Shown here one piece after another: positions 1 through 9,443 of a stretch of DNA of 64,000 nt. Made by a program: the position numbers and the translations under genes. Each line of letters begins with the position of its first letter. Within the stretch, counting starts at the first letter, position 1. This DNA comes from Rhizobium sp. R711 (GTDB taxonomy: Bacteria > Pseudomonadota > Alphaproteobacteria > Rhizobiales > Rhizobiaceae). Location: assembly GCF_002211365.1 (NCBI RefSeq), contig NZ_LOKZ01000001.1:930001-994000 (forward strand), written 5' to 3'. The notes beneath the pieces are model-generated. The model saw only the letters and a list, made by a program, of their open reading frames with translations, did no database searches and was not told where the DNA came from.

Positions 1-1020
1 CAGATAGGCCGGGAAACGCGACAGTCGCTGGTCGTAGGGCAGGATCGCACGGGTCGGATAGCCGAGTACATTGCGATGATAGAAGCCGATCAGGCCGAGG
101 AGCATTGGGAGGTTCTTGGTGATCGGGGCCGTGCGGAAGTGATTGTCGACGGCATGGGCGCCCTCGAGAAATTTGATGAAATTCTCCGGTCCGATCGCGA
201 TCATGATCGGCAGGCCGATCGCCGACCAGAGCGAATAGCGGCCACCGACCCAATCCCAGAAGCCGAAGACGCGTTCGCTCCCGATGCCGAAGGCCGCGAC
301 CTTGTCGAGCGCGGTCGAAACGGCGGCGAAATGATGCTGGACGGCGGCCTCGCCGAGCGCGTCGGCAATGAACTTGCGCGCCGTCTGCGCATTCGTCATC
401 GTCTCCACCGTCGTGAAGGTCTTGGAGGCGACGATGAAGAGCGTCGTCTCAGGCTGAACGAGCTTCAGCGTATCGGCGATATGGGCGCCGTCGATGTTGG
501 AGACGAAGTGTGCGCGCGGGCCGTCGTGGAAGGGCGCCAACGCCAGCGTTGCCATGACGGGGCCGAGGTCGGAGCCGCCGATGCCGATGTTGATGACGTC
601 GGTGATCGCCTTGCCGGTCGCCCCCTTGAGGCTGCCGGAACGGATGCCGTCGGCGAATTTGCCCATGGCGGCAAGCACGGCGTTGACATCGGGCATGACA
701 TCTTTGCCGTCAACCAGCACCGGTATATTCGAGCGGTTGCGCAGCGCCGTGTGCAGAACGGCACGGTTTTCGGTGAAGTTGATCGCCTTGCCGGCGAACA
801 TCTCGTCACGCTTGGCTTCGACGCCGCCCGTTTCCGCGAGCTTGACCAGGAGAGCCAGGATCTCGTCGTTAACCGCCGTCTTGGAATAGTCCATCAGGAG
901 GTCGTCAAGCGACACGCTGAAGCGCGAGAAACGCTGCGGATCGGCGGCAAAGGCGGCGCGCAGGTCGGTTGCCTTGGTGGCGGCCGCAGTGCTCTTCAAT
1001 TGTTCGACGATGGCATTCAT
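1..1020 (-). CDS. pgi: Glucose-6-phosphate isomerase, 5' part (C-terminus beyond window)
   Basis: Interconverts glucose-6-phosphate and fructose-6-phosphate in the cytoplasm. About 340 of the roughly 540 residues usual for the family are in the window; the reading frame runs off the left edge. The family signatures are visible: GIGGSDLGP near residues 143-152, the sugar-phosphate loop SKTFTT near 200, and the DWVGGRYS signature near 260-267. The ATG at 1020 gives the usual [13 protein letters not shown] N-terminus and has a GGAG ribosome-binding site directly upstream. It follows fadD on the same strand but is separated from it by a terminator, so it is probably a separate transcript. Identification is firm; the catalytic C-terminal part cannot be checked here. 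Confidence 0.95.
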   Translation of the reverse strand, partial: MNAIVEQLKSTAAATKATDLRAAFAADPQRFSRFSVSLDDLLMDYSKTAVNDEILALLVKLAETGGVEAKRDEMFAGKAINFTENRAVLHTALRNRSNIPVLVDGKDVMPDVNAVLAAMGKFADGIRSGSLKGATGKAITDVINIGIGGSDLGPVMATLALAPFHDGPRAHFVSNIDGAHIADTLKLVQPETTLFIVASKTFTTVETMTNAQTARKFIADALGEAAVQHHFAAVSTALDKVAAFGIGSERVFGFWDWVGGRYSLWSAIGLPIMIAIGPENFIKFLEGAHAVDNHFRTAPITKNLPMLLGLIGFYHRNVLGYPTRAILPYDQRLSRFPAYL

Positions 1021-1104
1021 GGGAGGCTCCTTTGCAGGGCGAGAGGGTCGCGGAAACTATTCGCTTTGTAGGGCGCAAATCAAGTTCGGCGACCTCTCGA
1101 GATG

Positions 1105-1135
1105 CAAAAAAGCCACCCGCGCAAAACGGATGGCT
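1105..1135 (-). terminator. Intrinsic terminator of fadD
   Basis: Read on the minus strand, a 9-bp stem (AGCCATCCG with CGGGTGGCT, one G-U pair, loop of seven) is followed by a run of T. It lies between the fadD stop and the pgi start and probably insulates the two genes. Confidence 0.7.
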
Positions 1136-1159
1136 CATAATTTCACGCAACCGTCAAAC

Positions 1160-2860
1160 TCAGCCGCGGAGATCCTTGCGCAGGATTTTCCCGACTGGCG
1201 TCTTCGGCAATTCGGTGCGGAATTCCACGAAACGCGGACGTTTGTAATTGGTGAGGTTTGCGGCGCAATGCGCCTTCACGTCGGCCTCTGTCAGCGCTGA
1301 GTCCTTGCGTACCACGAAAAGCTTGACGGCCTCGCCGGAGTGTCCGTCGGCAATGCCGACAGCTGCGGCCTCGAGAATGCCCGGATGCATCGCCGCCACT
1401 TCCTCGATCTCGTTCGGATAGACGTTGAAGCCGGACACGAGGATCATGTCCTTCTTCCGGTCGACGATCTTGGTGTAGCCGCGCGCATCCATGAAGCCCA
1501 TGTCGCCACTGCGGAAATAGCCATCCGGCGTCATCACGCGGGCGGTCTCCTCCGGCTTGTTCCAGTAGCCGGCCATCACCTGCGGACCACGGATGCAGAT
1601 CTCGCCGATCTCGCCAAGCGCAAGCGAATTGCCGTCCTCGTCGCGAATGTCAAGTTCAGTGGATGGGATCGGCAAGCCAATCGAGCCGGTGAACTCCGCA
1701 GAGTCGAAGCGATTTGCCGTCGCCACTGGCGAGGTCTCCGAGAGACCATAGCCTTCGGTGATGTGGGAGCCGGTGATCTTCATCCAGCGCTCGGCGACAG
1801 GTCGCTGCACCGCCATGCCGCCGCCAAGCGACATCACCATGGAGGAGAAGTCGATCTTGGCGAAATCGGCATTGTTCAGCAACGCGTTAAAGAGCGTATT
1901 GAGGCCCGGGAAGATGTGGACCTTGACCTTGCCGAATTCCTTGACGAGGGCCGGAATATCGCGCGGGTTGGCAATGAGGATGTTGTGCGCGCCGAGCGAC
2001 ATGCCCATCAGCGAATTCACCGTGAGCGCGAAGATATGATAGAGCGGCAGGGCACAAAGGAAGTTCAGAACCTCCGGGCGCGGCTTCCTGTCGAAGGCAG
2101 ATTGCAGCCAGAGTTCCAGCTGCAGCTTGTTGGACAAAAGGTTCTTGTGCGTCAGGATGGCACCCTTGGCGATGCCCGTCGTGCCACCAGTGTATTGTAG
2201 GAAGGCGATGTCGTCGCCCTTGAGGTTTGCGGGTTTCAGTGCCTTGCCTGCGCCTTCGCCCAGAACCTGCTTGAAAGTCTTGTGCTTCGGGATCGACCAC
2301 GAGGGAACGAGCTTCTTCACCTTGCGCACGAGCAGATTGACGATCAGCCCCTTGGCGCCCAGCATCTCGCCGAGCGACGTGACGACGACATGGCGCACGT
2401 CGGTCTTGACAAGCACCTGTTCGACGGTCCGCGCGAAATTTTCCAGAACGAAAATGGCCTTGGCACCGGAGTCGCGCAGTTGATATTCTAACTCGCGGGG
2501 CGTGTAGAGCGGATTGACATTCACGACCACGAAGCCGGCGCGCAGGATGCCATAAACGGCGACCGGATTTTGCAGCACGTTCGGCATCATGACGGCAACG
2601 CGGTCACCCTTCTCAAGGCCGATGCTCTGCAGCCAGGCCGCAATCTTGCGGGTCTGGCCCTCAAGCTCGCCGTAGGTCAGCGTCTTGCCCAGGCTGGAGA
2701 AGGCAATGCGATTGGCATAGCGCGCACAGGATTTCTCGAGCAGTTCCGCAAGCGATTCGTATTCCAGTGGCGGAAGCTCTGGCGGCACGCTGTTGGGATA
2801 GGTCGCAAGCCAGGGCTTTTCGGGCTTCGCACCGCCTGGGTGGACGGAAATGCTGTTCAT
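1160..2860 (-). CDS. fadD: Long-chain fatty-acid--CoA ligase (AMP-forming)
   Basis: Activates long-chain fatty acids to acyl-CoA through an acyl-adenylate, feeding beta-oxidation and lipid recycling; normally peripheral on the inner membrane. The 566-residue protein has the order expected for the ANL superfamily: the P-loop-like YTGGTTGIAKG near residue 217-228, the A5 motif GYGLSETSP near 372, the ATP/hinge stretch RSGDMGF near 453 followed by DRKKDMI, and the catalytic-lysine tail PVGKILRK near the C-terminus. An upstream in-frame ATG at 2923 exists, but the ATG at 2860 has an AGGGAGAG ribosome-binding site and gives the usual N-terminus. Single-gene unit ending in its own terminator. Very likely FadD; chain-length preference cannot be read from sequence. 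Confidence 0.93.
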   Translation of the reverse strand: MNSISVHPGGAKPEKPWLATYPNSVPPELPPLEYESLAELLEKSCARYANRIAFSSLGKTLTYGELEGQTRKIAAWLQSIGLEKGDRVAVMMPNVLQNPVAVYGILRAGFVVVNVNPLYTPRELEYQLRDSGAKAIFVLENFARTVEQVLVKTDVRHVVVTSLGEMLGAKGLIVNLLVRKVKKLVPSWSIPKHKTFKQVLGEGAGKALKPANLKGDDIAFLQYTGGTTGIAKGAILTHKNLLSNKLQLELWLQSAFDRKPRPEVLNFLCALPLYHIFALTVNSLMGMSLGAHNILIANPRDIPALVKEFGKVKVHIFPGLNTLFNALLNNADFAKIDFSSMVMSLGGGMAVQRPVAERWMKITGSHITEGYGLSETSPVATANRFDSAEFTGSIGLPIPSTELDIRDEDGNSLALGEIGEICIRGPQVMAGYWNKPEETARVMTPDGYFRSGDMGFMDARGYTKIVDRKKDMILVSGFNVYPNEIEEVAAMHPGILEAAAVGIADGHSGEAVKLFVVRKDSALTEADVKAHCAANLTNYKRPRFVEFRTELPKTPVGKILRKDLRG

Positions 2861-3038
2861 CTTGTCTCTCTCCCTGTCGCTGCCGGCCGGTCCAACCGGC
2901 GAGCCGATTGGACGATCCTCCATCTTCCAACGCAGCAGCTTATGTCATCGCCTGAATGGTTCAAGCCGAGAATAGCGTTACACTAACCTTAACGTAAACG
3001 TCAATAATCGTGCGAAGCCAGTTGTCGTGACTAAATTG

Positions 3039-3063
3039 GGAACATCGAGTTCGAGGCAGCGTT
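3039..3063 (+). promoter_or_regulatory. EcfG-type general-stress promoter of the PRC-barrel gene
   Basis: GGAAC at 3039-3043, a 16-bp spacer, then CGTT at 3060-3063. This is an exact match to the known EcfG promoter form GGAAC-N16/17-cGTT. It would start transcription near 3070, about 38 bases before the start codon. Regulation is inferred from the match. Confidence 0.7.
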
Positions 3064-3107
3064 CTCGACATGTGGACCAACCACGAGGAAACAAAAGGAG
3101 GTGCACC

Positions 3108-3500
3108 ATGCTGCATCAGGACGCTGACGAAACCCGCCGTGACCCCAATGTGAAGGATACACCGACACTGATTGCCAGCGACCGCGTGGAAGGAACCCGC
3201 GTCTATGGAGCCGATGGCAAGCACATCGGCTCGATCGAACGATTGATTCTTGGCAAGCAGGATGGCCGCGTTGCCTACGCCGTGCTCAGCTTCGGTGGCT
3301 TCATGGGCATTGGACACGATCACTATCCGCTGCCGTGGGAAAAGCTGACTTACGATACCCAGCTTGACGGGTACCGCATCGACCTGACGAAGGAACAGAT
3401 CGAAGGCGCTCCGAGCTACGCGGATGATGACGACAGCTGGTACAACGATAATGGCCGCCGAGTGTATGATTACTACGGCGTGCCTCCCTACTGGATGTAA
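3108..3500 (+). CDS. PRC-barrel domain stress protein
   Basis: A 130-residue soluble protein with one PRC-barrel domain over about residues 15-100, recognisable from the GADGKHIGSIERL strand pair, the AVLSFGGFMGIG segment and the PLPWEKL segment. The C-terminal tail is rich in Asp, Trp and Tyr. PRC barrels are small protein-binding folds first known from photosynthetic reaction centre H subunits; in rhizobia many stand-alone copies are general-stress genes of unknown activity. An upstream in-frame start at 3027 exists, but the ATG at 3108 follows a near-perfect AAAGGAGG ribosome-binding site. The EcfG-type promoter upstream and the terminator downstream make it monocistronic. Molecular role unknown. 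Confidence 0.85.
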   Translation: MLHQDADETRRDPNVKDTPTLIASDRVEGTRVYGADGKHIGSIERLILGKQDGRVAYAVLSFGGFMGIGHDHYPLPWEKLTYDTQLDGYRIDLTKEQIEGAPSYADDDDSWYNDNGRRVYDYYGVPPYWM

Positions 3501-3597
3501 CGTCGTCCGCATGCGCGCGGTTCTTTGATCGCGCGCATATGCGCTGCGCCGCAAGCGTTTCTTCCTTGTGCTTCGGCGTGGTAAAACGACCTGGATA

Positions 3598-3622
3598 GGC
3601 CCCGTCGCGGACGGGGCCTTTT
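3598..3622 (+). terminator. Intrinsic terminator after PRC-barrel gene
   Basis: Stem GGCCCCG (3598-3604) and CGGGGCC (3612-3618), loop of seven, then TTTT. It ends at the stop codon of the convergent mannosidase gene. Confidence 0.75.
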
Positions 3623-6072
3623 CAGTTTCTGGCGACGAGATCGTTGGCCGAGCGCAGCACGCTGCCCATGCTGATGTCGCCTACCGACAACGCTTTTGCG
3701 GTCCGTAGCGCGAAGACGTGACTTTCCCCTGGAAGCAGCGTTACCAGCATGGAATCAACGACGGCATCAGGATCGAGCCGGTCGGCCATCAGGCAAAGGT
3801 CCTTCAGCAGGGTCTCTGCCGTCACCTTCACCGCATATCCATCCGTCGTGGCGCTAAGCTCGATCGATGCCTGGGGTGCCGGAAGCTTCAGATCGATGTC
3901 CTCGACAAAATAGTGGAACGCGCGCCGGTCGAGCATCTGCACGACGATGAGCTCGTCGCCGGCATCGTCCGGCGCTGCGATATCCGCCGGTAGCGGAAAC
4001 TCCTTCGCCTCGAAGCGGTCGCAGAGCAGCCGCCAGAACTCGAATTCTGCAAGCACCGTTCCGTCAAGCCGCAGGCGCTTGCCCGATATCTTCGCCCGCC
4101 AGAACAGCGTGCGCTCGTTGACAGCGACGGCTGCCAGCCCGCCATTGCGCGGCTGGATTGTCAGCAGCCTCGGATCGAATGCCTGTTGCATCGCATACCA
4201 GAGTGGTTTGCGCCGTCCCGCCGAGTCGAGTGCCGCCCAGGACGTCACCGGCCAGCAGTCGTTGAACTGCCAGACGACGGCGCCCTTGCAGACATCTCGG
4301 TGCGAGCGCATGTGCTCGATCGCGAAGCGGATAGCGCGCGCCTGGTTCAGCTGCGTGGCGAAATGCCAATCGTCCATCGTCTGCGGCACCGGCAGATGCC
4401 CGGCAAGGCCGCGGATCAGCTTGTCATTGCCCTGCGTCGCCTTCTGATGATGGAACACCCCGTTCGAAACGGGCGTCAGCGGCGTGTCATGCACGCTTTC
4501 CTCGATCGTCGCCCAATTCGGAGGCGCCTGCCAGCCGAATTCCGAGCAGAAGCGCGGGATGTAGTTGCGATAGACCTCGTAGCCGACATCGTTCCAGACG
4601 TCCCAGATGTGTTTGCAGCCGTGTTCATCGGCGTTCGGCTCGATCTCCATCGTCCCGGAATAGGGGCTGCCGGGATAGTACGGCCGATCCGGGTCGAGTT
4701 CGGAGCAGAGCTTCGGCAGAACATCGAGATAGTAGCCGAGCCCCCAGCTGACGCCCTCCTTGATGATCGGCCGCCAGCCCCATTCGTTGAAGCCCCAGAT
4801 ATTCTCGTTGTTGCCACTCCAGACGATCAGCGACGGATGCGGCATCAGTCGCACGACATTGTCGCGCACCTCGGCCTCGACCTCACTTCGCAACGGCTCT
4901 TCTTCCGGATAGGAGGCGCAGGCGAACAGGAAGTCCTGCCAGACGAGCATCCCGGCGCGGTCGCAGGCCTCGTAGAACTCGTCGCGCTCGAAGATGCCGC
5001 CACCCCAGACGCGCAGCAGATTGATGTTCGCCGCCTTCGCTTCCTCGATCCGCGAGATATAGCGCTCTGCCGACACCCGCGACGGAAAGCAGTCGTCCGG
5101 AATCCAGTTCGCGCCGCAGAGGAAGAGCGGCACGTCGTTGATGACGAAGGTGAAGGCGGAGCCGTGTTCGTCGGGTGAGGTATAGAGCCTGACGGAGCGG
5201 AAGCCGATCTGCTTCGAGTAGCTATCGAGTAAGTCATCGCTTACGCCATCCCGCAATTCGATCTGTATCGGATAGAGCGGTTGTGCGCCAAGATGATGCG
5301 GCCACCAGATCTGCGGCGTCGGAACAGTCAGTTGGAACTCGACCTCGTCAGTTCCTTCCGGAAACTCGGCCACATGGCTGACACCGGCAATAGTTGCGAC
5401 GAGCTTTGCCGGAACGCCGTCGTGGCGCTCGACGCTAGCGCGAACCGTCACACGCCCGTCGCCGCCTGCAAGTGTCGGCGAAACCCGCGTTTCCGCAAGC
5501 CGCGCCCGCTGCCAGCTTTCCAGCCGTACCGGCTTCCAGATCCCCGACGTCACCAGCGTCGGACCCCAGTCCCAGCCGAAGTTGCAGGCCATCTTGCGCA
5601 TCAGGTTGCCTGGGCCGGGATAGTTGTTCGGCCGATAGCCGTAATGCGCCTCCATCTCGGCACCGTAGGCATAAGCGGAGCGGAAGGTCACGACGAGCTC
5701 GTTCGCATCTTGCTTCAGCCGCTTCGACACGTCGAAGCGATAGATGCGGTGCATGTTGAAGGTGCGGCCGAGTTCCTCGCCGTTCAGTACGATCGTCGCG
5801 ACCGTATCGAGGCCCTCGAACACCAGCTCGTGGACTTTGCCGGCGTCCGGCGATGCATCGAAGCTGCAGCGATATGTCCAGTCTTCCTTGCCGATCCAGT
5901 CGTTGGTGATCTCGTTGACGTCGAGATAGGGATCCGGGATCAGCCGGTTGGCGAGCAAGTCGAGATGCACGCAGCCTGGGACATGTGCTGGAATTTCGGC
6001 CGGCAGGTCGCGTCGACCTGTAACGTTGCAGGAGAGCATCCAGCCCCGGTTCAGTTCGGTCTTTTCGATCAT
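3622..6072 (-). CDS. Beta-mannosidase, glycoside hydrolase family 2
   Basis: Predicted to release terminal beta-D-mannose from manno-oligosaccharides or glycan remnants. The 816-residue protein has the GH2 layout: an N-terminal jelly-roll sugar-binding domain (about 1-190), an immunoglobulin-like domain (about 190-300) and a TIM barrel. The acid/base glutamate is in WSGNNENIW (about 415-424) and the nucleophile in CSEFGW (about 508-512). There is no signal peptide, so it probably acts in the cytoplasm on imported oligosaccharides. It starts 9 bases after the glyoxalase-like gene and may share its transcript. The early WxxSCN and HVPGCVHLDLL features favour beta-mannosidase over beta-galactosidase or glucuronidase. 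The substrate remains inferred. Confidence 0.88.
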   Translation of the reverse strand: MIEKTELNRGWMLSCNVTGRRDLPAEIPAHVPGCVHLDLLANRLIPDPYLDVNEITNDWIGKEDWTYRCSFDASPDAGKVHELVFEGLDTVATIVLNGEELGRTFNMHRIYRFDVSKRLKQDANELVVTFRSAYAYGAEMEAHYGYRPNNYPGPGNLMRKMACNFGWDWGPTLVTSGIWKPVRLESWQRARLAETRVSPTLAGGDGRVTVRASVERHDGVPAKLVATIAGVSHVAEFPEGTDEVEFQLTVPTPQIWWPHHLGAQPLYPIQIELRDGVSDDLLDSYSKQIGFRSVRLYTSPDEHGSAFTFVINDVPLFLCGANWIPDDCFPSRVSAERYISRIEEAKAANINLLRVWGGGIFERDEFYEACDRAGMLVWQDFLFACASYPEEEPLRSEVEAEVRDNVVRLMPHPSLIVWSGNNENIWGFNEWGWRPIIKEGVSWGLGYYLDVLPKLCSELDPDRPYYPGSPYSGTMEIEPNADEHGCKHIWDVWNDVGYEVYRNYIPRFCSEFGWQAPPNWATIEESVHDTPLTPVSNGVFHHQKATQGNDKLIRGLAGHLPVPQTMDDWHFATQLNQARAIRFAIEHMRSHRDVCKGAVVWQFNDCWPVTSWAALDSAGRRKPLWYAMQQAFDPRLLTIQPRNGGLAAVAVNERTLFWRAKISGKRLRLDGTVLAEFEFWRLLCDRFEAKEFPLPADIAAPDDAGDELIVVQMLDRRAFHYFVEDIDLKLPAPQASIELSATTDGYAVKVTAETLLKDLCLMADRLDPDAVVDSMLVTLLPGESHVFALRTAKALSVGDISMGSVLRSANDLVARN

Positions 6073-6081
6073 GAGAGACTC

Positions 6082-6477
6082 TTAGAGATAACGGCCGTGA
6101 CGCTGCAGGACTTCGATCTTGTAGCCGTCGGGATCGGTGATGAAGAAGAACAGAGCCAGCAGCTTGCCGTCGCGATTGAGCTCGACGATCTTGCCGGGGT
6201 TCAGGCCGGCCTCCGTCAGGCGCTTGTGCTCGACCTCCACTTCCTGGACGGAGAGGGCCAGATGCCCATAGCCATTGCCAAGATCGTAGGGCTCGGTACG
6301 ACCCTTGTTGACGGTCAGCTCCAGTTCGAAGCCGGTCTCGTCATTGCTCATATAGATCAGGGTGAAGGTGTCGAAGTCGATGCGATCGGCAACATTGAGG
6401 CCGAAGACCTTGCCGTAGAACTCGACCGATCGCGCCTCGTCGAGAACGCGGATCATGGAGTGAATCATCTTGGCCAA
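6082..6477 (-). CDS. gloA: VOC-family protein, lactoylglutathione lyase-like
   Basis: A 131-residue glyoxalase-fold (VOC) protein made of two beta-alpha-beta-beta-beta modules. The four metal ligands expected for glyoxalase I are in place: His in MIHSMIRV, Glu in FELELTVN, His in YGHLAL and Glu in KIEVLQ. Glyoxalase I isomerises the methylglyoxal-glutathione hemithioacetal to S-lactoylglutathione. Length and spacing match bacterial GloA. It lies between the osmoprotectant transporter and the mannosidase, all leftward. Some rhizobial VOC relatives have other substrates, so the symbol is probable rather than certain. Confidence 0.8.
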   Translation of the reverse strand: MAKMIHSMIRVLDEARSVEFYGKVFGLNVADRIDFDTFTLIYMSNDETGFELELTVNKGRTEPYDLGNGYGHLALSVQEVEVEHKRLTEAGLNPGKIVELNRDGKLLALFFFITDPDGYKIEVLQRHGRYL

Positions 6478-6524
6478 GGCTGCCTCCCATTGCCGATATC
6501 ACGGCAGCCTTGGTAGCCGTCGCC

Positions 6525-7274
6525 TCATGCCGGGCGCAAGCCAATTCTTTCAGTGATGGCGTTTTCGATCAGCCCCATCGCATCATAGATCAACACCGCC
6601 ATCAGGCCGACAATCAGGCCGCCCTGCAGGATGAAGGCGGTGTTGTCCGAAATCAGCCCGGCAATGATGACTTCGCCGAGACCCTTGGCCGCCACTGTCG
6701 AGCCGATCGTTGCCGTGCCAATGTTGATGACGGTCGCAACCTTCAATCCCTCGAGGATCAGCGGCAGGGCAAGCGGCAGTTCCACCTGAAACAGCCGCTG
6801 CGTACCATTCATGCCCATGCCGTCGGCGGCATCGAGCACGGAGGGAGAGACCTGCTTGAGTCCGGAAACGGTGTTCTCGAAAATCGGCAGCAGGCCATAG
6901 AGGAAGAGGGCGATCAATGTCGGTCCGGCGCCGAAGCCGGTTGCCGGCACGGCAAGCGCGAGCACCGCCACCGGCGGGAACGTCTGGCCGGCATTGGCGA
7001 TCGCCCGGGACAAAGGCAGGAAGTCTTCGCCGCTCTTGCGGGTAACGAAAATGCCGCCGAGGATCGCAAGAACGGCGCTGCCGACGATGGAGATCGCCAC
7101 AAGGAAGAGATGCGAGGCGGCAAGCTGCGGAAGGCTGTTCTGGGTGTAGACGGCTGGCGCATTGTTGCTCGTCAACGGTACGAGCAGGAAGGACAGCCAC
7201 TCCGTTCTGAACAAGAGGATCAAAAGCAGCACCAACGCGGCAACGCGGAAAAGGTTCGCGGAGACGAGCTTCAT
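6525..7274 (-). CDS. Osmoprotectant ABC transporter permease (OpuBB/YehW type)
   Basis: A 249-residue inner-membrane permease with about six hydrophobic segments and the BPD_transp_1 fold. The coupling-helix region (about residues 140-180, around DAADGMGMNGTQRL) is typical of the glycine betaine/choline/carnitine subgroup. It is the last gene of a four-gene operon: its start overlaps the ATPase stop by four bases. It pairs with the longer permease encoded upstream to form the channel of the importer. Confidence 0.88.
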   Translation of the reverse strand: MKLVSANLFRVAALVLLLILLFRTEWLSFLLVPLTSNNAPAVYTQNSLPQLAASHLFLVAISIVGSAVLAILGGIFVTRKSGEDFLPLSRAIANAGQTFPPVAVLALAVPATGFGAGPTLIALFLYGLLPIFENTVSGLKQVSPSVLDAADGMGMNGTQRLFQVELPLALPLILEGLKVATVINIGTATIGSTVAAKGLGEVIIAGLISDNTAFILQGGLIVGLMAVLIYDAMGLIENAITERIGLRPA

Positions 7275-8215
7275 GCCTTGCGGCCCAGTTGAAGCAGCCG
7301 CGTCATCGAGATCGAGCCGACCGGTACCTTGCTGGCGTCCTGAACGGCGGCTTCTCCCACCCCTTGCCAGATCATTTCAGCCAGCGCGTCGCGCAGGCTG
7401 AGCGTCAGCGGCAATGCGTAAGTCAGGCCTGACTTTGCTGGCTCCATGCTCTCCTTCAGCGGCAGCAACGACATCAGCTTCAGCGCCCGGTCGGAGGTGC
7501 CGGTCAGTTGCTGCACGAAGGGGTTGGCCGGCTCGGTCAGGATCTTCTCCGGCGTCGAGCATTGCAGCAGCTTGCCGGCGCTCATCACCGCGATCTGGTT
7601 GCCGAGGTGGAATGCTTCGTCCATGTCGTGCGTGACGAGGACGACGGTCGTGCCGAACTGCTTCTGGATCGCCAGCAGATCGTCCTGCGCCTTGCCGCGG
7701 ATGACCGGATCGAGCGCCCCGAACGGCTCATCCATCAGCAGCAGTTCCGGTTCCGCCGCTAGTGCCCGCGCCACGCCGACGCGCTGCTGCTGACCGCCAG
7801 AAAGTTGATGCGGATATTTCTCGGCAAAGGTCGCCGGGTCCAGGTTGAACAGGCCGAGCAGTTCCTCGACGCGGCCATTGATTTTCGCCGTGTCCCAACC
7901 GAGAAGCTGTGGCACCGTCGCGATGTTCTGCGCAACGGTCCGGTGGGGGAAAAGGCCATGCCCCTGAATCGCATAGCCGATCTTGCGGCGCAGTTCCGTA
8001 ACCGGCACGTCCATGATGTTCTGGCCACCGACAAAGATCTCACCCGACGTGATCGGCACGAGACGGTTGATCATCCGCATCAGCGTCGATTTGCCCGAGC
8101 CCGAGGTGCCGACAACGACGGTGATCGAGCCCTTCTCGACATCCATCGAGACATTGTCGACGACGGTCGCTGTGCCGTAGCGTTTGGTGACGTTCCTGAT
8201 TTCGATCATGCTCAT
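7271..8215 (-). CDS. Osmoprotectant ABC transporter ATP-binding protein (OpuBA/YehX type)
   Basis: A 314-residue ABC ATPase that powers uptake of a quaternary-amine osmolyte. Walker A GTSGSGKST is near residues 36-44, the Q-loop in IGYAIQGHGLFPH, the ABC signature LSGGQQQR near 138-145, and Walker B LLLMDEPFGALD near 158-169. The IQGHGLFPH Q-loop is characteristic of the OpuB/OpuC/YehX subgroup. The C-terminal extension (about 235-314) is shorter than a full CBS pair, so ionic-strength sensing through CBS domains is not evident. It overlaps both neighbouring permease genes by four bases, which suggests translational coupling. Confidence 0.92.
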   Translation of the reverse strand: MSMIEIRNVTKRYGTATVVDNVSMDVEKGSITVVVGTSGSGKSTLMRMINRLVPITSGEIFVGGQNIMDVPVTELRRKIGYAIQGHGLFPHRTVAQNIATVPQLLGWDTAKINGRVEELLGLFNLDPATFAEKYPHQLSGGQQQRVGVARALAAEPELLLMDEPFGALDPVIRGKAQDDLLAIQKQFGTTVVLVTHDMDEAFHLGNQIAVMSAGKLLQCSTPEKILTEPANPFVQQLTGTSDRALKLMSLLPLKESMEPAKSGLTYALPLTLSLRDALAEMIWQGVGEAAVQDASKVPVGSISMTRLLQLGRKA

Positions 8216-9378
8216 GCGGCGGATCCCCGTATGCTGTCGATGACCGCATCGAGGATGACGGCCGAAGAGAAGGCGAAGAAGACGGTCGGCACGGCGCCGA
8301 GCAGAACGAGGTCCATGGCTGTCTGACCAAGCCCCTGGAAGATGAAGATGCCGAATCCGCCACCGCCGATCAGTGCTGCCACCGTCACCAGGCCGATCGC
8401 CTGCACGAGGACGATCCGAATGCCGGTGAGAATGACGGGAAAGGCCAGCGGCAGGTCGATGCGCGTGAGGATCTGGCGACGCGTCAAGCCCATCCCCGCC
8501 GCGGCGTCGCGTACTGAGGGATCAACCCCCTGGAGCCCGACAACCGTGTTGGCGACGATCGGCAGCAGCGAATAGAGGATGAGGGCGATCAATGCGGGTG
8601 CCGCCCCGATGCCGCGAATACCGATCGAGGCAGCGGCTGGAACATGGGTCGCGAGATAGCCGAGCGGCAGCATCAGGATGCCGAAAAGCGCCAGGCTCGG
8701 GATCGTCTGGATGAGGCTGAGGCCCTGCAGGACGACCGCCCGCAACTTTGGCACCCAGAAGCACAGGATGCCGAGTGGCAGGCCAATGACGATGGCGATC
8801 GCCAGCGAGCCGAACGCTAGCAGCAAATGGGCGAGCGCTTCCGTCCAGAACTGAGCGGATCGGGTCGCGAATTCCTTCATGATCGAGAGATCGTCGAGCA
8901 GTCCGGATGCAAGGAAGATGCCGAGCAGTCCGGTGTAGACGACAAGTGCCGCAATGCGCATCCACGGCGTAAGCTCGATTTTCACAAGCGCATCCGAGAC
9001 GATGAGCCCGATCACGGCAAACAAGACCCAGAACCCACCGCCCGGCGTCATGCGCGCGGCATTGCTGTTGGGTGGCGTGAAGGCCGAGGCCGCAAAACCA
9101 ATGGTCGCCAGCAGGGCTGCAAAACAGAGGGTCGAAATCACCAGCCGCAACAACGCGTTCTGCAGAAACAGAACGGCCACAGCCGTGACGATAAGGAGAA
9201 TTGTCAGGATGATGGCGGAGGGTTGATTGAGCAGCTGCGTTAGCAGCATCGGTTTTCCGGCTGCGATACGGTTTGCCTTCACGTAGATGAAAGGCAGGAG
9301 CGCAATTGCGACAATGCCGGCCGTCACCAGCACCACGCCGAGCCGGTCCAGCTTACGGACCGCTAAGGTTTCTTCCAT
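8212..9378 (-). CDS. Osmoprotectant ABC transporter permease, long form (YehY type)
   Basis: A 388-residue permease. The N-terminal half (about 1-160) holds four or five extra hydrophobic segments not needed for transport. The C-terminal half carries the BPD_transp_1 core with the coupling segment VRDAAAGMGLTRRQ near 300. The long N-terminus is a hallmark of the E. coli YehY type as opposed to the compact OpuB permease. It is the second gene of the operon, 65 bases after the binding protein, and overlaps the ATPase by four bases. Substrate is probably a betaine-like osmolyte, but YehZYXW-type systems have low affinity and their natural ligand is uncertain. Confidence 0.88.
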   Translation of the reverse strand: MEETLAVRKLDRLGVVLVTAGIVAIALLPFIYVKANRIAAGKPMLLTQLLNQPSAIILTILLIVTAVAVLFLQNALLRLVISTLCFAALLATIGFAASAFTPPNSNAARMTPGGGFWVLFAVIGLIVSDALVKIELTPWMRIAALVVYTGLLGIFLASGLLDDLSIMKEFATRSAQFWTEALAHLLLAFGSLAIAIVIGLPLGILCFWVPKLRAVVLQGLSLIQTIPSLALFGILMLPLGYLATHVPAAASIGIRGIGAAPALIALILYSLLPIVANTVVGLQGVDPSVRDAAAGMGLTRRQILTRIDLPLAFPVILTGIRIVLVQAIGLVTVAALIGGGGFGIFIFQGLGQTAMDLVLLGAVPTVFFAFSSAVILDAVIDSIRGSAA

Positions 9379-9443
9379 CGATCCATCCCTGTCCGGTCAC
9401 AAAGGATGCTCCGCCCGCGCAGCCGGAGCATCTGGCAACGAGG

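Noticed and set aside
76..1071. Long plus-strand frame opposite pgi (and similar long antisense frames opposite most genes)
   Set aside because: These are GC-rich shadows of real genes, rich in Arg/Ala/Asp without domains or start signals.
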